From the NCBI RefSeq assembly GCF_002094305.1, contig NZ_LWTX01000008.1, forward strand, positions 124,001 through 188,000: a stretch of 64,000 bases of DNA, given 5' to 3'. Positions 10,801-19,004 of the stretch are shown piece after piece (positions within the stretch are counted from its first letter, which is position 1; each line of letters begins with the position of its first letter). A program made the translations under genes and the position numbers. The stretch comes from Prescottella equi. Lineage in GTDB: Bacteria > Actinomycetota > Actinomycetes > Mycobacteriales > Mycobacteriaceae. The notes under the pieces are model-generated. The model was given only the letters and a program-made list of their open reading frames with translations, made no database searches and had not been told where the DNA came from.

Positions 10801-11084
10801 GGGTGCCAGGGGTCGTCGTCGACCTCGTAGCCGGTGGCGGCCGCGAGGGCCTGGTCGATCAGCCGATTCGGCGACGGGAAGTCGATGTTGGCGGCGACCC
10901 CGTCGTGGCCGGAATCACCCGCACCCAGCACGTGCGACAGCCGCTGCGTCAGCCAGCGTTCGACACCCTTCGCCGGGACCGCGATCACCTCACGCTCGAA
11001 CGGGTCCGCAAGGGGCGTGACCAGCACCTGAGCGAGCGCAGACGCGAGCGTGCCGGCGCTCTCGGCGCGGTGCAACGTCAGCAA
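7827..11084 (-). CDS. recC: Exodeoxyribonuclease V subunit gamma (RecC)
   Basis: 1085 residues matching RecC in length and layout: N-terminal MLTLHRAESAGTLASALAQVL, a helicase-like fold without Walker lysine motifs, PVDDTVEIHSCHGPARQVEALRERLLHLF, and DVVVMCPDVETYAPLVRAAFG. RecC holds RecB and RecD together and, in studied bacteria, reads Chi. The TTG start at 11084 is supported by GGGAG eight bases upstream and by homology beginning there. It is the first gene of the operon; a GATAAT-like -10 lies upstream at about 11132-11137 on the minus strand. Confidence 0.93.
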   Translation of the reverse strand: MLTLHRAESAGTLASALAQVLVTPLADPFEREVIAVPAKGVERWLTQRLSHVLGAGDSGHDGVAANIDFPSPNRLIDQALAAATGYEVDDDPWHPSRMLWTLLQVIDDCLAEPWCTVLARHLGHGADDHRAGRRYGTTAHLAELFRAYGSQRPAMLVDWAAGRDTDGTSPLDADLCWQAQLWRRLRDRIGSPSPAERLDAACARLRDEPGLLELPERLSLFGPTRLGADQIAVLSALGANRDVHVWIPHPSIEMWGELADSEPPRRRADDVRALDVAHPLLASLARDVRELQSRLGAIGMVDVHHPGPSRPATLLGQLQSDIAADRQPSSWPVDDTVEIHSCHGPARQVEALRERLLHLFQNDPTLEPRDVVVMCPDVETYAPLVRAAFGQGVQGPLTHPGHRLRVRLADRALHQTNPVLGVVAALLDLADSRVTVSQVLDLAATAPVRRRFRFDDDNLERMREWTVAAGARWGIGRRERGAFGLGDFEQNTLKAALDRILLGAAADDADGEWLSLALPLDDVESNDIDLTGRLAEYVDRLDVSLRGLTGPQSAEQWLAALARALDLLVDVAESDAWQLGQARRELAAAVEHGGDTLLRLADVRAMLRSRLAGRPTRANFRTGELTVCTMVPMRSVPHRVVVLLGLDDDVFPRGTGIDGDDVLARDPLLGERDPRSEDRQLLLDAIMSASERLLLFYTGADPVNGTPRPPAVPLAELRDVLAAMAGADVVQRHPLQPFDPRNFDPVGPRSFDHAALGGARAAQQPSVPAPAFLPEPLPPIEPGDVDLAELISFLENPIQGFLRQRLGFRVPDLDEDVADTLDLELDPLARWGIGERMLGARLAGADPAAFRAAEWRRGTLPPARLGDAALSDIEWTVDSLARASAPVHAGPSEAVDIDVDLGGRRLVGTVDGVHGEVIARTTFSRLAPKHRIGAWVRLLAVTATGRSGNLTAVTTGRGSGRTPVMRSTLVAPENAAEILTRLVEMRDRGLVEPLPMTTASSAAYADQRFRGRSIELALVAAERAWTGDFGDGKDRHVRYVHGPDAELSVLTKKPAPPGAYESSCFGTEAAVLWGSLLPAETLGEP

Positions 11085-11224
11085 GTGCGGATCTCCCTAC
11101 GGTGTCGGCGACTGTGCGGCATCGGCCAAGCATTATCACACCGATCCGACGAGTCCGATGGCTCGGGAAGCGGTGCGAACCGGTTGCTAGGCTGCCCCGC
11201 GACAGTAGTAGCCAGGGGGGCGAG

Positions 11225-11830
11225 TTGTCAGAATTATCCGCGGGGGCGGACTCCATACCGACCGACCGGACAGCCATCAAGCTGGCGACTCGTAAATCGG
11301 ACACCGAACCGCGGCTCACGCTCGCCGCACCGCTGCCCGCGGTATGTGCGGTTCACGGGCGCGCGGCCGCCACCACTCGGGCAGTGTGGATCCGGCCACC
11401 CCACACGGCGACAGTGGATCTTCCGCGCGGCATCGGGTCATACCTTCCGGGTGGATCCGTCTTCTGGCAGGCGATGGAGAACTTGGTCAAGCGCCTCGCC
11501 GAGGAGCCTGCGGTGCGCGCCGACTGGCCCCTGTGCGCCCGCTGCACGTCCATCTTGCGGCTGCGACGCCTCACAGCTGCGACGCTGGCCATCGCTGGTG
11601 CGCTCGCCTTCATGGGAGCGGTGGTCCTGGGGTCCGTCGATATCCGAGGCTCCGGCGTCACAGCAGCCTTCGTCGGCGGCCTGTGTGCGATCGCACTGTC
11701 CGTTCCCGTCGTCTACACGACGCGGGCCGAGCGGATCCTGCGCGCCACTGCGACCCCGGACGGCTCGGCCGTGATCGTCGCCGACCCACATTCGAAGTTT
11801 GCCGCGGCCGTCCGGGCCGAACGGAGCTGA
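11225..11830 (+). CDS. Hypothetical membrane protein with CxxH/CxxC pairs
   Basis: 201 residues from a TTG at 11225, chosen because a strong GGGGGGCG-type ribosome site precedes it; the frame is open back to 11102. A soluble N-terminal half carries C-A-V-H and, about 65 residues later, C-A-R-C, which could form a zinc site. Two hydrophobic helices (TAATLAIAGALAFMGAVVLG and AFVGGLCAIALSVPVVY) follow, then a short cytoplasmic tail. It is divergent from recC and convergent with the next membrane protein. No family is recognised. Confidence 0.6.
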   Translation: MSELSAGADSIPTDRTAIKLATRKSDTEPRLTLAAPLPAVCAVHGRAAATTRAVWIRPPHTATVDLPRGIGSYLPGGSVFWQAMENLVKRLAEEPAVRADWPLCARCTSILRLRRLTAATLAIAGALAFMGAVVLGSVDIRGSGVTAAFVGGLCAIALSVPVVYTTRAERILRATATPDGSAVIVADPHSKFAAAVRAERS

Positions 11831-11856
11831 TTCGTCCGCTCCACAACGTATGGCCG

Positions 11857-12765
11857 TCAGCTCATGTCGACGTGCCCCGCCGGCGTCGATGCGGGATCCG
11901 ACCGCCGCCGGCGCACCCGGAGAGGAGTCGGGGTCAACAGCGCCGGCGCCTCCGCCTCTGCGAGGGACGCGCGTAGGGGCCGCGACTCCCGCATCCTGGA
12001 CAGCAACGCGAGCAGGACGTTCGGCTCCGCCACGAGCAGATGTGCGTCGAGCCTCGCCCGGTTGGGGGCGTCGAATCGTCGCCGACTCCCCTCCGGAATC
12101 GCGGTCCGGCTCACCAACCAGATGACGGGATTACGGACTTCGACAGTTCCACCCACCACTTGCTCGTCCGCTACGAACTCGTCGATGTCGTCCCACGAGA
12201 CGAACGTCTCGATCGTCCGGGTCGACCACAGCCGGTGCAGCGTGACGATTCGCCGGACCCCGCTCGGGTACAACCGGATCGACGTGCTGGAACGGAAGCC
12301 GAGGACGACCACGAACAAGACTCCGGCGAAGATGGCGCCTGCGGTCAGGAAATGCGCTTGTCCGCGGTCCTGAGCCGCGAGTGTTCCCACGTCTGCACCC
12401 AGGAACCATCCCGCCGCGACGACGAAGCCGATCACCGACGTCGATCCCAGGCCCACCAGGAGCGAAATCAGGTGCCTTCGGGTCGGTATCGAGAGTCCCG
12501 ATCCAATGTCGTCCCGGGCAGAGACGATCCGCTTCGACAGCCTCAGATGGCGAAAGCCCGCAACACTCGAGAACCACACCGTCCCGAACACGCACATCGC
12601 CGTCATGGCAACCGCGACGACGAGCATCGCGGGCTCATGCCGGACCACACTCTGCACGGCACCCCAGGCCATCAGAATGGTCATCGCCCCGAGCCCCACG
12701 GCAGCCGCCAATGGACCCCACCGAAGTTGTTGTGGCCAAGCCTGTATCGAACCGCCGGCTTTCAT
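11857..12765 (-). CDS. Hypothetical four-helix membrane protein
   Basis: 302 residues with two hydrophobic segments near the N-terminus (about 15-40 and 45-65), two more at about 100-125 and 140-160, and a long soluble C-terminal region starting SSTSIRLYPSGVRRIVTLHRLWSTRTIETFVSWDDIDEF. That strand-rich stretch resembles the PH-like regions found in several actinobacterial membrane proteins. The gene converges on its neighbour with only 26 bases between stops. Function unknown. Confidence 0.65.
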   Translation of the reverse strand: MKAGGSIQAWPQQLRWGPLAAAVGLGAMTILMAWGAVQSVVRHEPAMLVVAVAMTAMCVFGTVWFSSVAGFRHLRLSKRIVSARDDIGSGLSIPTRRHLISLLVGLGSTSVIGFVVAAGWFLGADVGTLAAQDRGQAHFLTAGAIFAGVLFVVVLGFRSSTSIRLYPSGVRRIVTLHRLWSTRTIETFVSWDDIDEFVADEQVVGGTVEVRNPVIWLVSRTAIPEGSRRRFDAPNRARLDAHLLVAEPNVLLALLSRMRESRPLRASLAEAEAPALLTPTPLRVRRRRSDPASTPAGHVDMS

Positions 12766-12920
12766 CGGAACATCCCCCCAAGATTTCTTCCCCGGAGAGG
12801 GACGCTATCAAGGGTGGCGACCGGGTCCCCGCCGCGGCAACGCGGGACCTCCAGCGGTAAGCCCCGCCGGGCGCGCTCGAACTCCTGGGCCGAGCGCCCG
12901 GCAAGTGTGACAATGCAGGA

Positions 12921-13718
12921 GTGGATCTCCGTCAGGCCGGTCATGCCGCGGGCATCGGTGTGGTGTCCGTCAGTACTCACTCCGGCCCGGAGCGGGTGCA
13001 CCGCGCCGTTCCGACCCTGACCACCCGCCTCGTCGTCAGCTTGGACGCGCCCATCGAGGTTCGCTACGACGGCCGCACCACACATGACCACGCCGTGCTG
13101 ACGGGGCTGATGCGCCCCGGAGTCCCGACCTCGGCCACCGTGCTGCGACCACAGCAGCCGACGGTCTACGTCGAGTTGACGGCGTCCGCCCTGCAACGGC
13201 TCACCGGGATGCCGCCGAGCGAGCTGGACGCGGGCGGCGTCAGCGCAGATGCGGTGCTGCCGTGGCTGGAGCCGCTGCGCCAGGAGTTGGCCAACCGGCC
13301 GGCCCACCAGCGCGAAGCGGTGCTGCGTGGGCGCCTCCTGGAGCGGCTGTCGGGGGGTCGCGGCCCGGGCAGCGAGGACGCCTTCCGAACCCTTGCGCTG
13401 ATCGACGCCCACAACGGGACGATGTCGGCCGACGAGCTGGCGCGCGCCGCGCACCTGAGCCCTCGACGACTGCGGGACGTCATGGGGCAGGCGCTGGGCG
13501 TCACCCCCAAGTTCGCGTCCCGGGTGGCACGTCTGGGAGCGGCCGTGAACCGCGCCGGCGCGGGCGCCGCATCCTGGGCCGACGTGGCCACCGCCTCCGG
13601 CTATCACGACCAGAGTCACCTGGTCCGCGACTTTCGCGACCTCATGGACACGACCCCGACCGCCTGGCTCGACGAAGAGGGCCGAAATTTACAAGGCTGG
13701 CGCCGCCCTCAGCCGTGA
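12921..13718 (+). CDS. AraC-family transcriptional regulator
   Basis: 265 residues. The last ~95 (EDAFRTLALIDAHNGTMSAD... ending FRDLMDTTPTAWL) form the double helix-turn-helix of the AraC family, with the second-helix signature VATASGYHDQSHLVRDFRD. The N-terminal part is a divergent sensor domain. The GTG at 12921 is accepted with doubt, because homology would also allow a start about 13 codons later. The stop overlaps a GTG of the following VOC gene (GTGA at 13715-13718), so the two are likely co-translated and functionally linked. Confidence 0.85.
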   Translation: MDLRQAGHAAGIGVVSVSTHSGPERVHRAVPTLTTRLVVSLDAPIEVRYDGRTTHDHAVLTGLMRPGVPTSATVLRPQQPTVYVELTASALQRLTGMPPSELDAGGVSADAVLPWLEPLRQELANRPAHQREAVLRGRLLERLSGGRGPGSEDAFRTLALIDAHNGTMSADELARAAHLSPRRLRDVMGQALGVTPKFASRVARLGAAVNRAGAGAASWADVATASGYHDQSHLVRDFRDLMDTTPTAWLDEEGRNLQGWRRPQP

Positions 13719-13720
13719 CG

Positions 13721-14116
13721 ATGGAGCACATGAACAGTCAACTGCTCCCCAAACTGCTGGTATCCGACGCCGATGCGGCGATCACCTTCTACCGGGACGC
13801 GCTGGGCGCTGAACTCGTCATGCGGGTGGCCGACGACGACGGCATCGTCAACCATGCCGAACTCGAGGCTGACTCGGCCGCGTTCGCCCTCGCCCAGAGC
13901 GTCCCGGAATGGGGATGGAACGATCCGGTCGCGACCGGCGGATCACCCGTCCTGCTGATGATCACCGTCCCGGACCCGGACGCGACGGCAGACCGTATGG
14001 TGACCCGCGGCGCCGAGTTGGTCATCCCGGTCGAGAATCGTCCGTACGGCAAACGCCAAGGCCGAGTGAAGGATCCGTTCGGTCACGTGTGGATCGTCAG
14101 TGGAGAGCCTCGGTAG
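13721..14116 (+). CDS. VOC family (glyoxalase-like) protein
   Basis: 131 residues with two betaalphabetabetabeta halves typical of the vicinal oxygen chelate fold: LLPKLLVSDADAAITFYRDALGAE opens it and RPYGKRQGRVKDPFGHVWIVS closes it. PhnB/YdcR-type proteins of this kind often accompany AraC or SRPBCC genes, and their substrates are mostly unknown. A GTG at 13715 that overlaps the AraC stop is an alternative start. The 3' end overlaps the convergent lutC stop region by 20 bases. Confidence 0.85.
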   Translation: MEHMNSQLLPKLLVSDADAAITFYRDALGAELVMRVADDDGIVNHAELEADSAAFALAQSVPEWGWNDPVATGGSPVLLMITVPDPDATADRMVTRGAELVIPVENRPYGKRQGRVKDPFGHVWIVSGEPR

Positions 14117-14738
14117 GTCCCACGATCACCACGTGCAGATTCCGCGGACCGTGCACGCCCTCGACGCGTTCGAGTTCGATGTCCGACGTCGCCGACGGCC
14201 CACTGATCATCGTGGTGGGCCGCTCGGGCACCAGCCGCGCCATCGCCTCGGGCACCCCCACCTCGATCCTGTCGACGGTCACCACGCACACGTGCAGGTC
14301 CGGCACCAGCGTCAGGGCGCGACGGCCCTGGTCGGGGCTGCCGTCGAGGAAGATGGTGCCGGTCTCGGCGCACGACACCGCGGACGCGGTGACGACACCG
14401 TCCAGGTCACCCAGCTGGGGCGCCGGCACGGTCGGCGAGTCCACCACGACCTCACCGTCGAACCGGGACAACCACGAATTATCCAGTCCGGCAGGCACAC
14501 CGACGCGGCGCGCGCCGACCTCGGTCAAGACGCGAACGAGCACGTCGGGCAGCTCCGCGACAGTGCTGCGATGCACCACGGCCTTGTAGTCCACCAGCCG
14601 ATCGACCAGCAACTCCACGCGGTCGGCGTCGGGCATCGTGCGACCCGTCCGGTACTCGCGCGGAGCCTCGACGGTCTTCGGCGGCGCCAGCGTCAGCGCG
14701 TCGCGGATGCGCCCCATGATCACGTCACGCGAACTCAT
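14097..14738 (-). CDS. lutC: L-lactate utilisation protein LutC
   Basis: 213 residues of the LutC/YkgG (DUF162) family: VRVLTEVGARRVGVPAGLDNSWL, VVTASAVSCAETGTIFLDG and VVTVDRIEVGVPEAMARL are typical. With LutA and LutB it forms the iron-sulfur L-lactate dehydrogenase complex that converts lactate to pyruvate in the cytoplasm. It is last in the operon, and its ATG shares one base with the lutB stop (TGATG). Confidence 0.93.
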   Translation of the reverse strand: MSSRDVIMGRIRDALTLAPPKTVEAPREYRTGRTMPDADRVELLVDRLVDYKAVVHRSTVAELPDVLVRVLTEVGARRVGVPAGLDNSWLSRFDGEVVVDSPTVPAPQLGDLDGVVTASAVSCAETGTIFLDGSPDQGRRALTLVPDLHVCVVTVDRIEVGVPEAMARLVPERPTTMISGPSATSDIELERVEGVHGPRNLHVVIVGPTEALH

Positions 14739-16249
14739 CACTGACCGTCCTTCCGTGCGTCGGCGATGGCCGCGCGGCCCTCGGCGGAGTCCCACCACTG
14801 CCGGAACGTCTGCTTCGGCGGCGCCGGGATGTCGCGGGCGTCGGTCCACCCGCTCAGCGGCGGCGGCAGTGTCGAGATCTTGCCCTTCTTGCCGGCCACG
14901 ACACGTCCGAGCCCGGCGGCCTTCTGCGCCACCGTGAACCGCTTCGCCGACGACATCGCGATCGACGCCGCCTTCATCGCGGCGGCCTCGGCGCCGAAGC
15001 CGGACTTCTCCACCTTCTGGTGGCGCAGCTCGACCAGCAGCGACGGGATGTCGATCTTCACCGGGCACGCCTCGAAGCACGCACCGCACAGGCTGGAGGC
15101 GAACGGCAGCGTCGAGTTGGGGTCGTCCTTGCCGTCCATGCCCGCAAGCTGCGGGGTGAGCACGGCACCGATCGGGCCCGGATACGTCGATCCGTAGGCA
15201 TGACCGCCGGTGCGCTCGTAGACCGGGCACACGTTGAGGCAGGCCGAGCAGCGGATGCAGTTGAGCGCCTCGCGCCCGACACTGTCGGCGAGGGCGGCGG
15301 TGCGGCCGTTGTCGAGCAGCACCAGGTGGAAATTCTGCGGGCCGTCGTCGGGCGTGACGCCGGTCCACATCGACGTGTAGGGGTTCATCCGCTCACCGGT
15401 GGACGAGCGCGGCAGCAACTGCAGGAACACCTCGAGATCCCGGTACGTGGGGATCACCTTCTCGATGCCCATCACGGTGATCAGCGTCTGCGGCAGCGTC
15501 AGGCACATCCGGCCGTTGCCCTCGGACTCGACGACGCCGAGCGTCCCCGTCTCGGCGACACCGAAGTTCGCGCCGGAGATCGCGACGGGCACCGTCATGA
15601 ACTTGTGCCGCAGGAACTTCCGTGCGGCGGCCGCGAGGTGCTTGGGGTTGTCGTCGAGCGCGGGGTCGACGCCGTCCATCTCCTTCAGGAAGATCTCCCG
15701 GATCTCCGAGCGGTTGCGGTGGATCGCGGGCACCAGGATGTGCGACGGCTTGTCGTGACCGAGCTGCACGATGAGCTCCGCGAGATCCGTCTCGTAGGCG
15801 TGGATGCCGTTGGCCTCGAGGTGCTCGTTGAGCTCGATCTCCTGGGTGGCCATCGACTTGACCTTGATGACCTCGTCGGAGCCGGTCTCCCGCACGAGCC
15901 GGGTGACGATCTCGTTGGCCTCGTTGGCATCGGCCGCCCAGTGCACGACGCCGCCGCGCGCGACGACGGCGGCCTCGAGCTGTTCGAGCAGCTCCGGCAG
16001 CCGGTTCATCACATCGGTCTTGATCGCCGCTCCGGCGTCGCGCAGGTCCTCCCAGTCGGGCAACTCGCCGGTGACGGCGAGGCGCTTGGCCCGGATCGTG
16101 TGGGTGGCCTTGCCGATGTTGCTGCGCAGCTGCGTGTTCGCGAGTTCGTGGTGCGCGGCGGCCGGGAACTTCTCGGTGCCGCGCAGGAAGCCCACGCCCT
16201 TCGGGGCGCGCGGCGGGAAGGCCGGCAGGCCGAGTGCGACGTCGCTCAT
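14738..16249 (-). CDS. lutB: L-lactate utilisation iron-sulfur protein LutB
   Basis: 503 residues. The N-terminal two-thirds is a DUF162-like domain (VRETGSDEVIKVKSMATQEIELNEHLEA). It is followed by two ferredoxin-type clusters, CIRCSACLNVCPVYE and CGACFEACPVKID, and a C-terminal tail with FRQWWDSAEGR. This is the electron-transferring subunit of the LutABC lactate oxidation complex. Its ATG at 16249 overlaps the lutA stop by four bases (ATGA). Confidence 0.95.
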   Translation of the reverse strand: MSDVALGLPAFPPRAPKGVGFLRGTEKFPAAAHHELANTQLRSNIGKATHTIRAKRLAVTGELPDWEDLRDAGAAIKTDVMNRLPELLEQLEAAVVARGGVVHWAADANEANEIVTRLVRETGSDEVIKVKSMATQEIELNEHLEANGIHAYETDLAELIVQLGHDKPSHILVPAIHRNRSEIREIFLKEMDGVDPALDDNPKHLAAAARKFLRHKFMTVPVAISGANFGVAETGTLGVVESEGNGRMCLTLPQTLITVMGIEKVIPTYRDLEVFLQLLPRSSTGERMNPYTSMWTGVTPDDGPQNFHLVLLDNGRTAALADSVGREALNCIRCSACLNVCPVYERTGGHAYGSTYPGPIGAVLTPQLAGMDGKDDPNSTLPFASSLCGACFEACPVKIDIPSLLVELRHQKVEKSGFGAEAAAMKAASIAMSSAKRFTVAQKAAGLGRVVAGKKGKISTLPPPLSGWTDARDIPAPPKQTFRQWWDSAEGRAAIADARKDGQ

Positions 16250-17001
16250 GCGCTCACCTCCACGCTGGACTCGACCGAGGCCAGGATCTCGGCGAGATGC
16301 ACCGTCCGGGTGCCCATCTGCAGCCGCGACATCCCGCCGCCGATGTGCATCAGACACGACGAGTCGCTGGCGCAACAGTATTCGGCACCGGTGTCGCCGA
16401 TGTTGCGGATCTTGTCGGCCAGCATCGCCGTCGACGTCTCCGCGTTCTTGATCGCGAACGTGCCTCCGAAGCCGCAGCACGCGTCGGCCTCGGGTAGCTC
16501 GACGAGGTCGATCTCGCGGACCGCGCGCAGCAGTTGCAGCGGCTTGTCGCCCACACCGAGCATCCGCAGCGAGTGGCACGTGGGGTGGTAGGTGACGCGG
16601 TGCGGGTAGTACGCGCCCACGTCGGTGACCCCGAGGACGTCGACGAGCAGTTCCGACAGCTCGTACGTCTTCGCCTTCACGGTCTCGACCTGCCCGCACA
16701 GGGCCGCGGTGCCGTAGCGGGAGGCGACGATCTCGTGCTGGTGCCGCACCGACCCGACGCACGACCCCGACGGCGCGACGACGGCGTCGATCGAGGCGTC
16801 GCCGAAGTTGTCGGCGTAGTTCGCCACGAGCGGCAGCGCGTCGGGCTGGTAGCCGGTGTTGACGTGCATCTGGCCGCAGCACGTCTGCCCCGGTGGGAAC
16901 ACGACCTCGTGTCCCAACCGGGTCAACAGCAGTGCGGTGGACTTGGCGGCATTCGGGAACATCGTGTCCCCCATGCACGTCGCGAACAGCGCGATTCGCA
17001 T
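16246..17001 (-). CDS. lutA: L-lactate utilisation protein LutA (CCG domain)
   Basis: 251 residues with two cysteine-rich CCG domains, seen as CCGQMHVNTGY and CCGFGGTFAIKN, the signature of the GlcF/LutA/HdrB family that holds an unusual iron-sulfur centre. It starts MRIALFATCMGDTMFPN at the ATG at 17001, with GGAG six bases upstream. It is the first gene of lutABC and is divergent from the lactate permease, with two identical operator sequences between them. Confidence 0.95.
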   Translation of the reverse strand: MRIALFATCMGDTMFPNAAKSTALLLTRLGHEVVFPPGQTCCGQMHVNTGYQPDALPLVANYADNFGDASIDAVVAPSGSCVGSVRHQHEIVASRYGTAALCGQVETVKAKTYELSELLVDVLGVTDVGAYYPHRVTYHPTCHSLRMLGVGDKPLQLLRAVREIDLVELPEADACCGFGGTFAIKNAETSTAMLADKIRNIGDTGAEYCCASDSSCLMHIGGGMSRLQMGTRTVHLAEILASVESSVEVSA

Positions 17002-17024
17002 GCGATTCTCCAGGCGATCGTCGG

Positions 17025-17039
17025 TGTGGTCTGACCACA
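17025..17039. promoter_or_regulatory. FadR/LldR-type operator, copy 1
   Basis: TGTGGTCTGACCACA: six-base perfect inverted arms around CTG. The inner TGGTCTGACCA fits the TNGTNNNACNA pattern known for FadR-subfamily GntR regulators, including lactate regulators. It lies 24 bases upstream of lutA, close to the expected promoter. Confidence 0.75.
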
Positions 17040-17136
17040 GTAACGCATGGTCACAGCCTTGACGCAACAACTGACGCGGTTCTGCCCCAACTTTCGTGCA
17101 GCGCTCGAATGTGATCGGGGTCATGGTGTACGGTCC

Positions 17137-17151
17137 TGTGGTCTGACCACA
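17137..17151. promoter_or_regulatory. FadR/LldR-type operator, copy 2
   Basis: The same 15 bases as copy 1, 112 bases away and 64 bases upstream of the lactate permease start. One copy per divergent promoter indicates that both transcripts answer to the same regulator, most simply the GntR protein encoded after the permease. Confidence 0.75.
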
Positions 17152-17215
17152 CAGCGGTCATATCCGGCCCGCCCCCGAACGCCGTCATCCCCGCGGCGCA
17201 ATCCAGGAGTTTCAT

Positions 17216-18883
17216 GTGGAAACCGAGACCCTCGCGGTGACCTTCACCCCCGCGACCGACGCCGTCGGCGGCAGCCTCACCGCCTCGGCGCTGGTCGGCC
17301 TCGTCCCGCTGGCCACGTTCTTCGTGCTGCTGGCCGGCTTCAAGCTCAAGGCCTGGTACGCCGGGCTGGGCGCGCTCGCCGCCGCGGCCCTGGTCGCGAT
17401 CATCGGCTTCGACATGCCGGCGTCGCTCACCGGACTGTCCGCGCTGCAGGGCATCGCGTTCGGCCTGTTCCCGGTGATGTGGATCGTGGTGACCGCGATC
17501 TGGTTCTACGAACTGACCGTGGTGAGCGGACGCTTCGAGGACCTGCGGCGGGTGTTCAACTCGATCGGCCGCGGCGACATGCGCGTGCAGGCCATGCTGA
17601 TCGCCTTCTGCTTCGGCGGCATGCTCGAGGCCCTCGCCGGCTTCGGCGCACCGGTCGCGATCACCGGCGCGATGCTGATCGCCCTCGGCATGCCGCCCAT
17701 CCGTGCCGCGGTCACCGTCCTGGTGGCCAACACGGCACCGGTTGCCTTCGGCGCCATGGCGATTCCGATCACCACCGCCGGCAACCTCACCGACATCCCG
17801 GCCACCGAGATCGCCGCCGTCGTCGGACGGCAGACCCCGATCCTGGCCCTGTTCGTCCCGCTGCTCCTGCTGTTCCTGGTCGACGGCCGTCGCGGCATGA
17901 AGCAGGTGTGGCCGATCGCCCTGGTCACCGGCGCGGTCTTCGCCCTCGCCCAGTTCTGGTGCTCGGCGCACTTCTCGTACGAGCTGACCGACGTCGTCGC
18001 GTCCCTCGCCGGCCTGGCCGCCGCGGTGATCATGCTCCGCTTCTGGGCACCGAAGACCCCGGACGACCAGCGTTCGAAGGTCGAGGCCGAAGCGCTGAGC
18101 CCGTCGCGCGTGTTCATGGCGCTGTTCCCGTACCTGCTGGTGGTCGTCGTATTCGGCATCGCGAAGCTGTGGACCGTCGGCGTCGACATCCCGAAGTGGC
18201 TGTCCGGCACCGACCGGAAGATCGAGTGGCCGGGCCTGTTCGGCAACCTGCTGACCGGAACCGGCGCTCCCGCTTCGAGCGCGATCTACACCTTCTCGTG
18301 GTTGTCGAATCCCGGCACACTGCTGCTGATCTGCGGCGTCATCGTGACGATCGTGTACGCGCTGTGGACGGACGGCGGCCGCTTCCCACTCACGCCGCGC
18401 ATGTCGGTGGTGACGCTCGGCGTGACGCTGGTGAAGATGCGGCTCGCGATCGCCACCGTCGCCACCGTCCTCGGGCTGAGCTACGTGATGAACCAGTCCG
18501 GTCAGACCGTCGCGATCGGCACGTGGCTGGCCGCGACCGGCTCGATCTTCGCGTTCTTCTCACCGATGCTGGGTTGGCTCGGTACCGCCGTCACCGGCTC
18601 CGACACCTCCGCCAACGCCCTGTTCGCGAAGCTGCAGCAGACCGCCGGACAGACCGCCGGCATCGACCCGACACTGCTGGTGGCCGCCAACACCTCCGGC
18701 GGCGTCGTCGGAAAGCTGGTGAGCCCGCAGAACCTCACCATCGCGGCCACGGCCGTGGGGCAGGCGGGCAGCGAGCCGATCCTGCTGCGAAAGGTCATCG
18801 GCTACAGCCTCGGCATGCTGGTGATCCTGTGCACGCTGGTCTACCTGCAGTCCACCCCGGTCCTCAGCTGGATGCTGCCGTGA
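17216..18883 (+). CDS. lctP: L-lactate permease (LctP/LldP family)
   Basis: 555 residues with about 13-14 membrane helices across its length and the conserved family segments GGMLEALAGFGAPVAITGAML, LVANTAPVAFGAMAIPI and WLGTAVTGSDTSANALFAKL. It imports L-lactate (possibly glycolate) with protons across the cytoplasmic membrane, supplying LutABC. A GTG start at 17216 is preceded by AGGAG with a six-base gap. It is divergent from lutABC and shares the operator region. Confidence 0.95.
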   Translation: METETLAVTFTPATDAVGGSLTASALVGLVPLATFFVLLAGFKLKAWYAGLGALAAAALVAIIGFDMPASLTGLSALQGIAFGLFPVMWIVVTAIWFYELTVVSGRFEDLRRVFNSIGRGDMRVQAMLIAFCFGGMLEALAGFGAPVAITGAMLIALGMPPIRAAVTVLVANTAPVAFGAMAIPITTAGNLTDIPATEIAAVVGRQTPILALFVPLLLLFLVDGRRGMKQVWPIALVTGAVFALAQFWCSAHFSYELTDVVASLAGLAAAVIMLRFWAPKTPDDQRSKVEAEALSPSRVFMALFPYLLVVVVFGIAKLWTVGVDIPKWLSGTDRKIEWPGLFGNLLTGTGAPASSAIYTFSWLSNPGTLLLICGVIVTIVYALWTDGGRFPLTPRMSVVTLGVTLVKMRLAIATVATVLGLSYVMNQSGQTVAIGTWLAATGSIFAFFSPMLGWLGTAVTGSDTSANALFAKLQQTAGQTAGIDPTLLVAANTSGGVVGKLVSPQNLTIAATAVGQAGSEPILLRKVIGYSLGMLVILCTLVYLQSTPVLSWMLP

Positions 18884-19004
18884 CCACGCCCGATCGACAC
18901 CGCCTAGGCTGACGTGTCATGTCGTCCGAACCCACTCCGTCCGACCTGCTGGTCACGGCGCACCCGCGCGCCTGGGAGCACGTGCTCAGCACAAGGTCGA
19001 GGAG

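Noticed and set aside
12378-13619. Reverse-strand frames across the AraC gene
   Set aside because: Low-complexity shadows of the AraC coding sequence.
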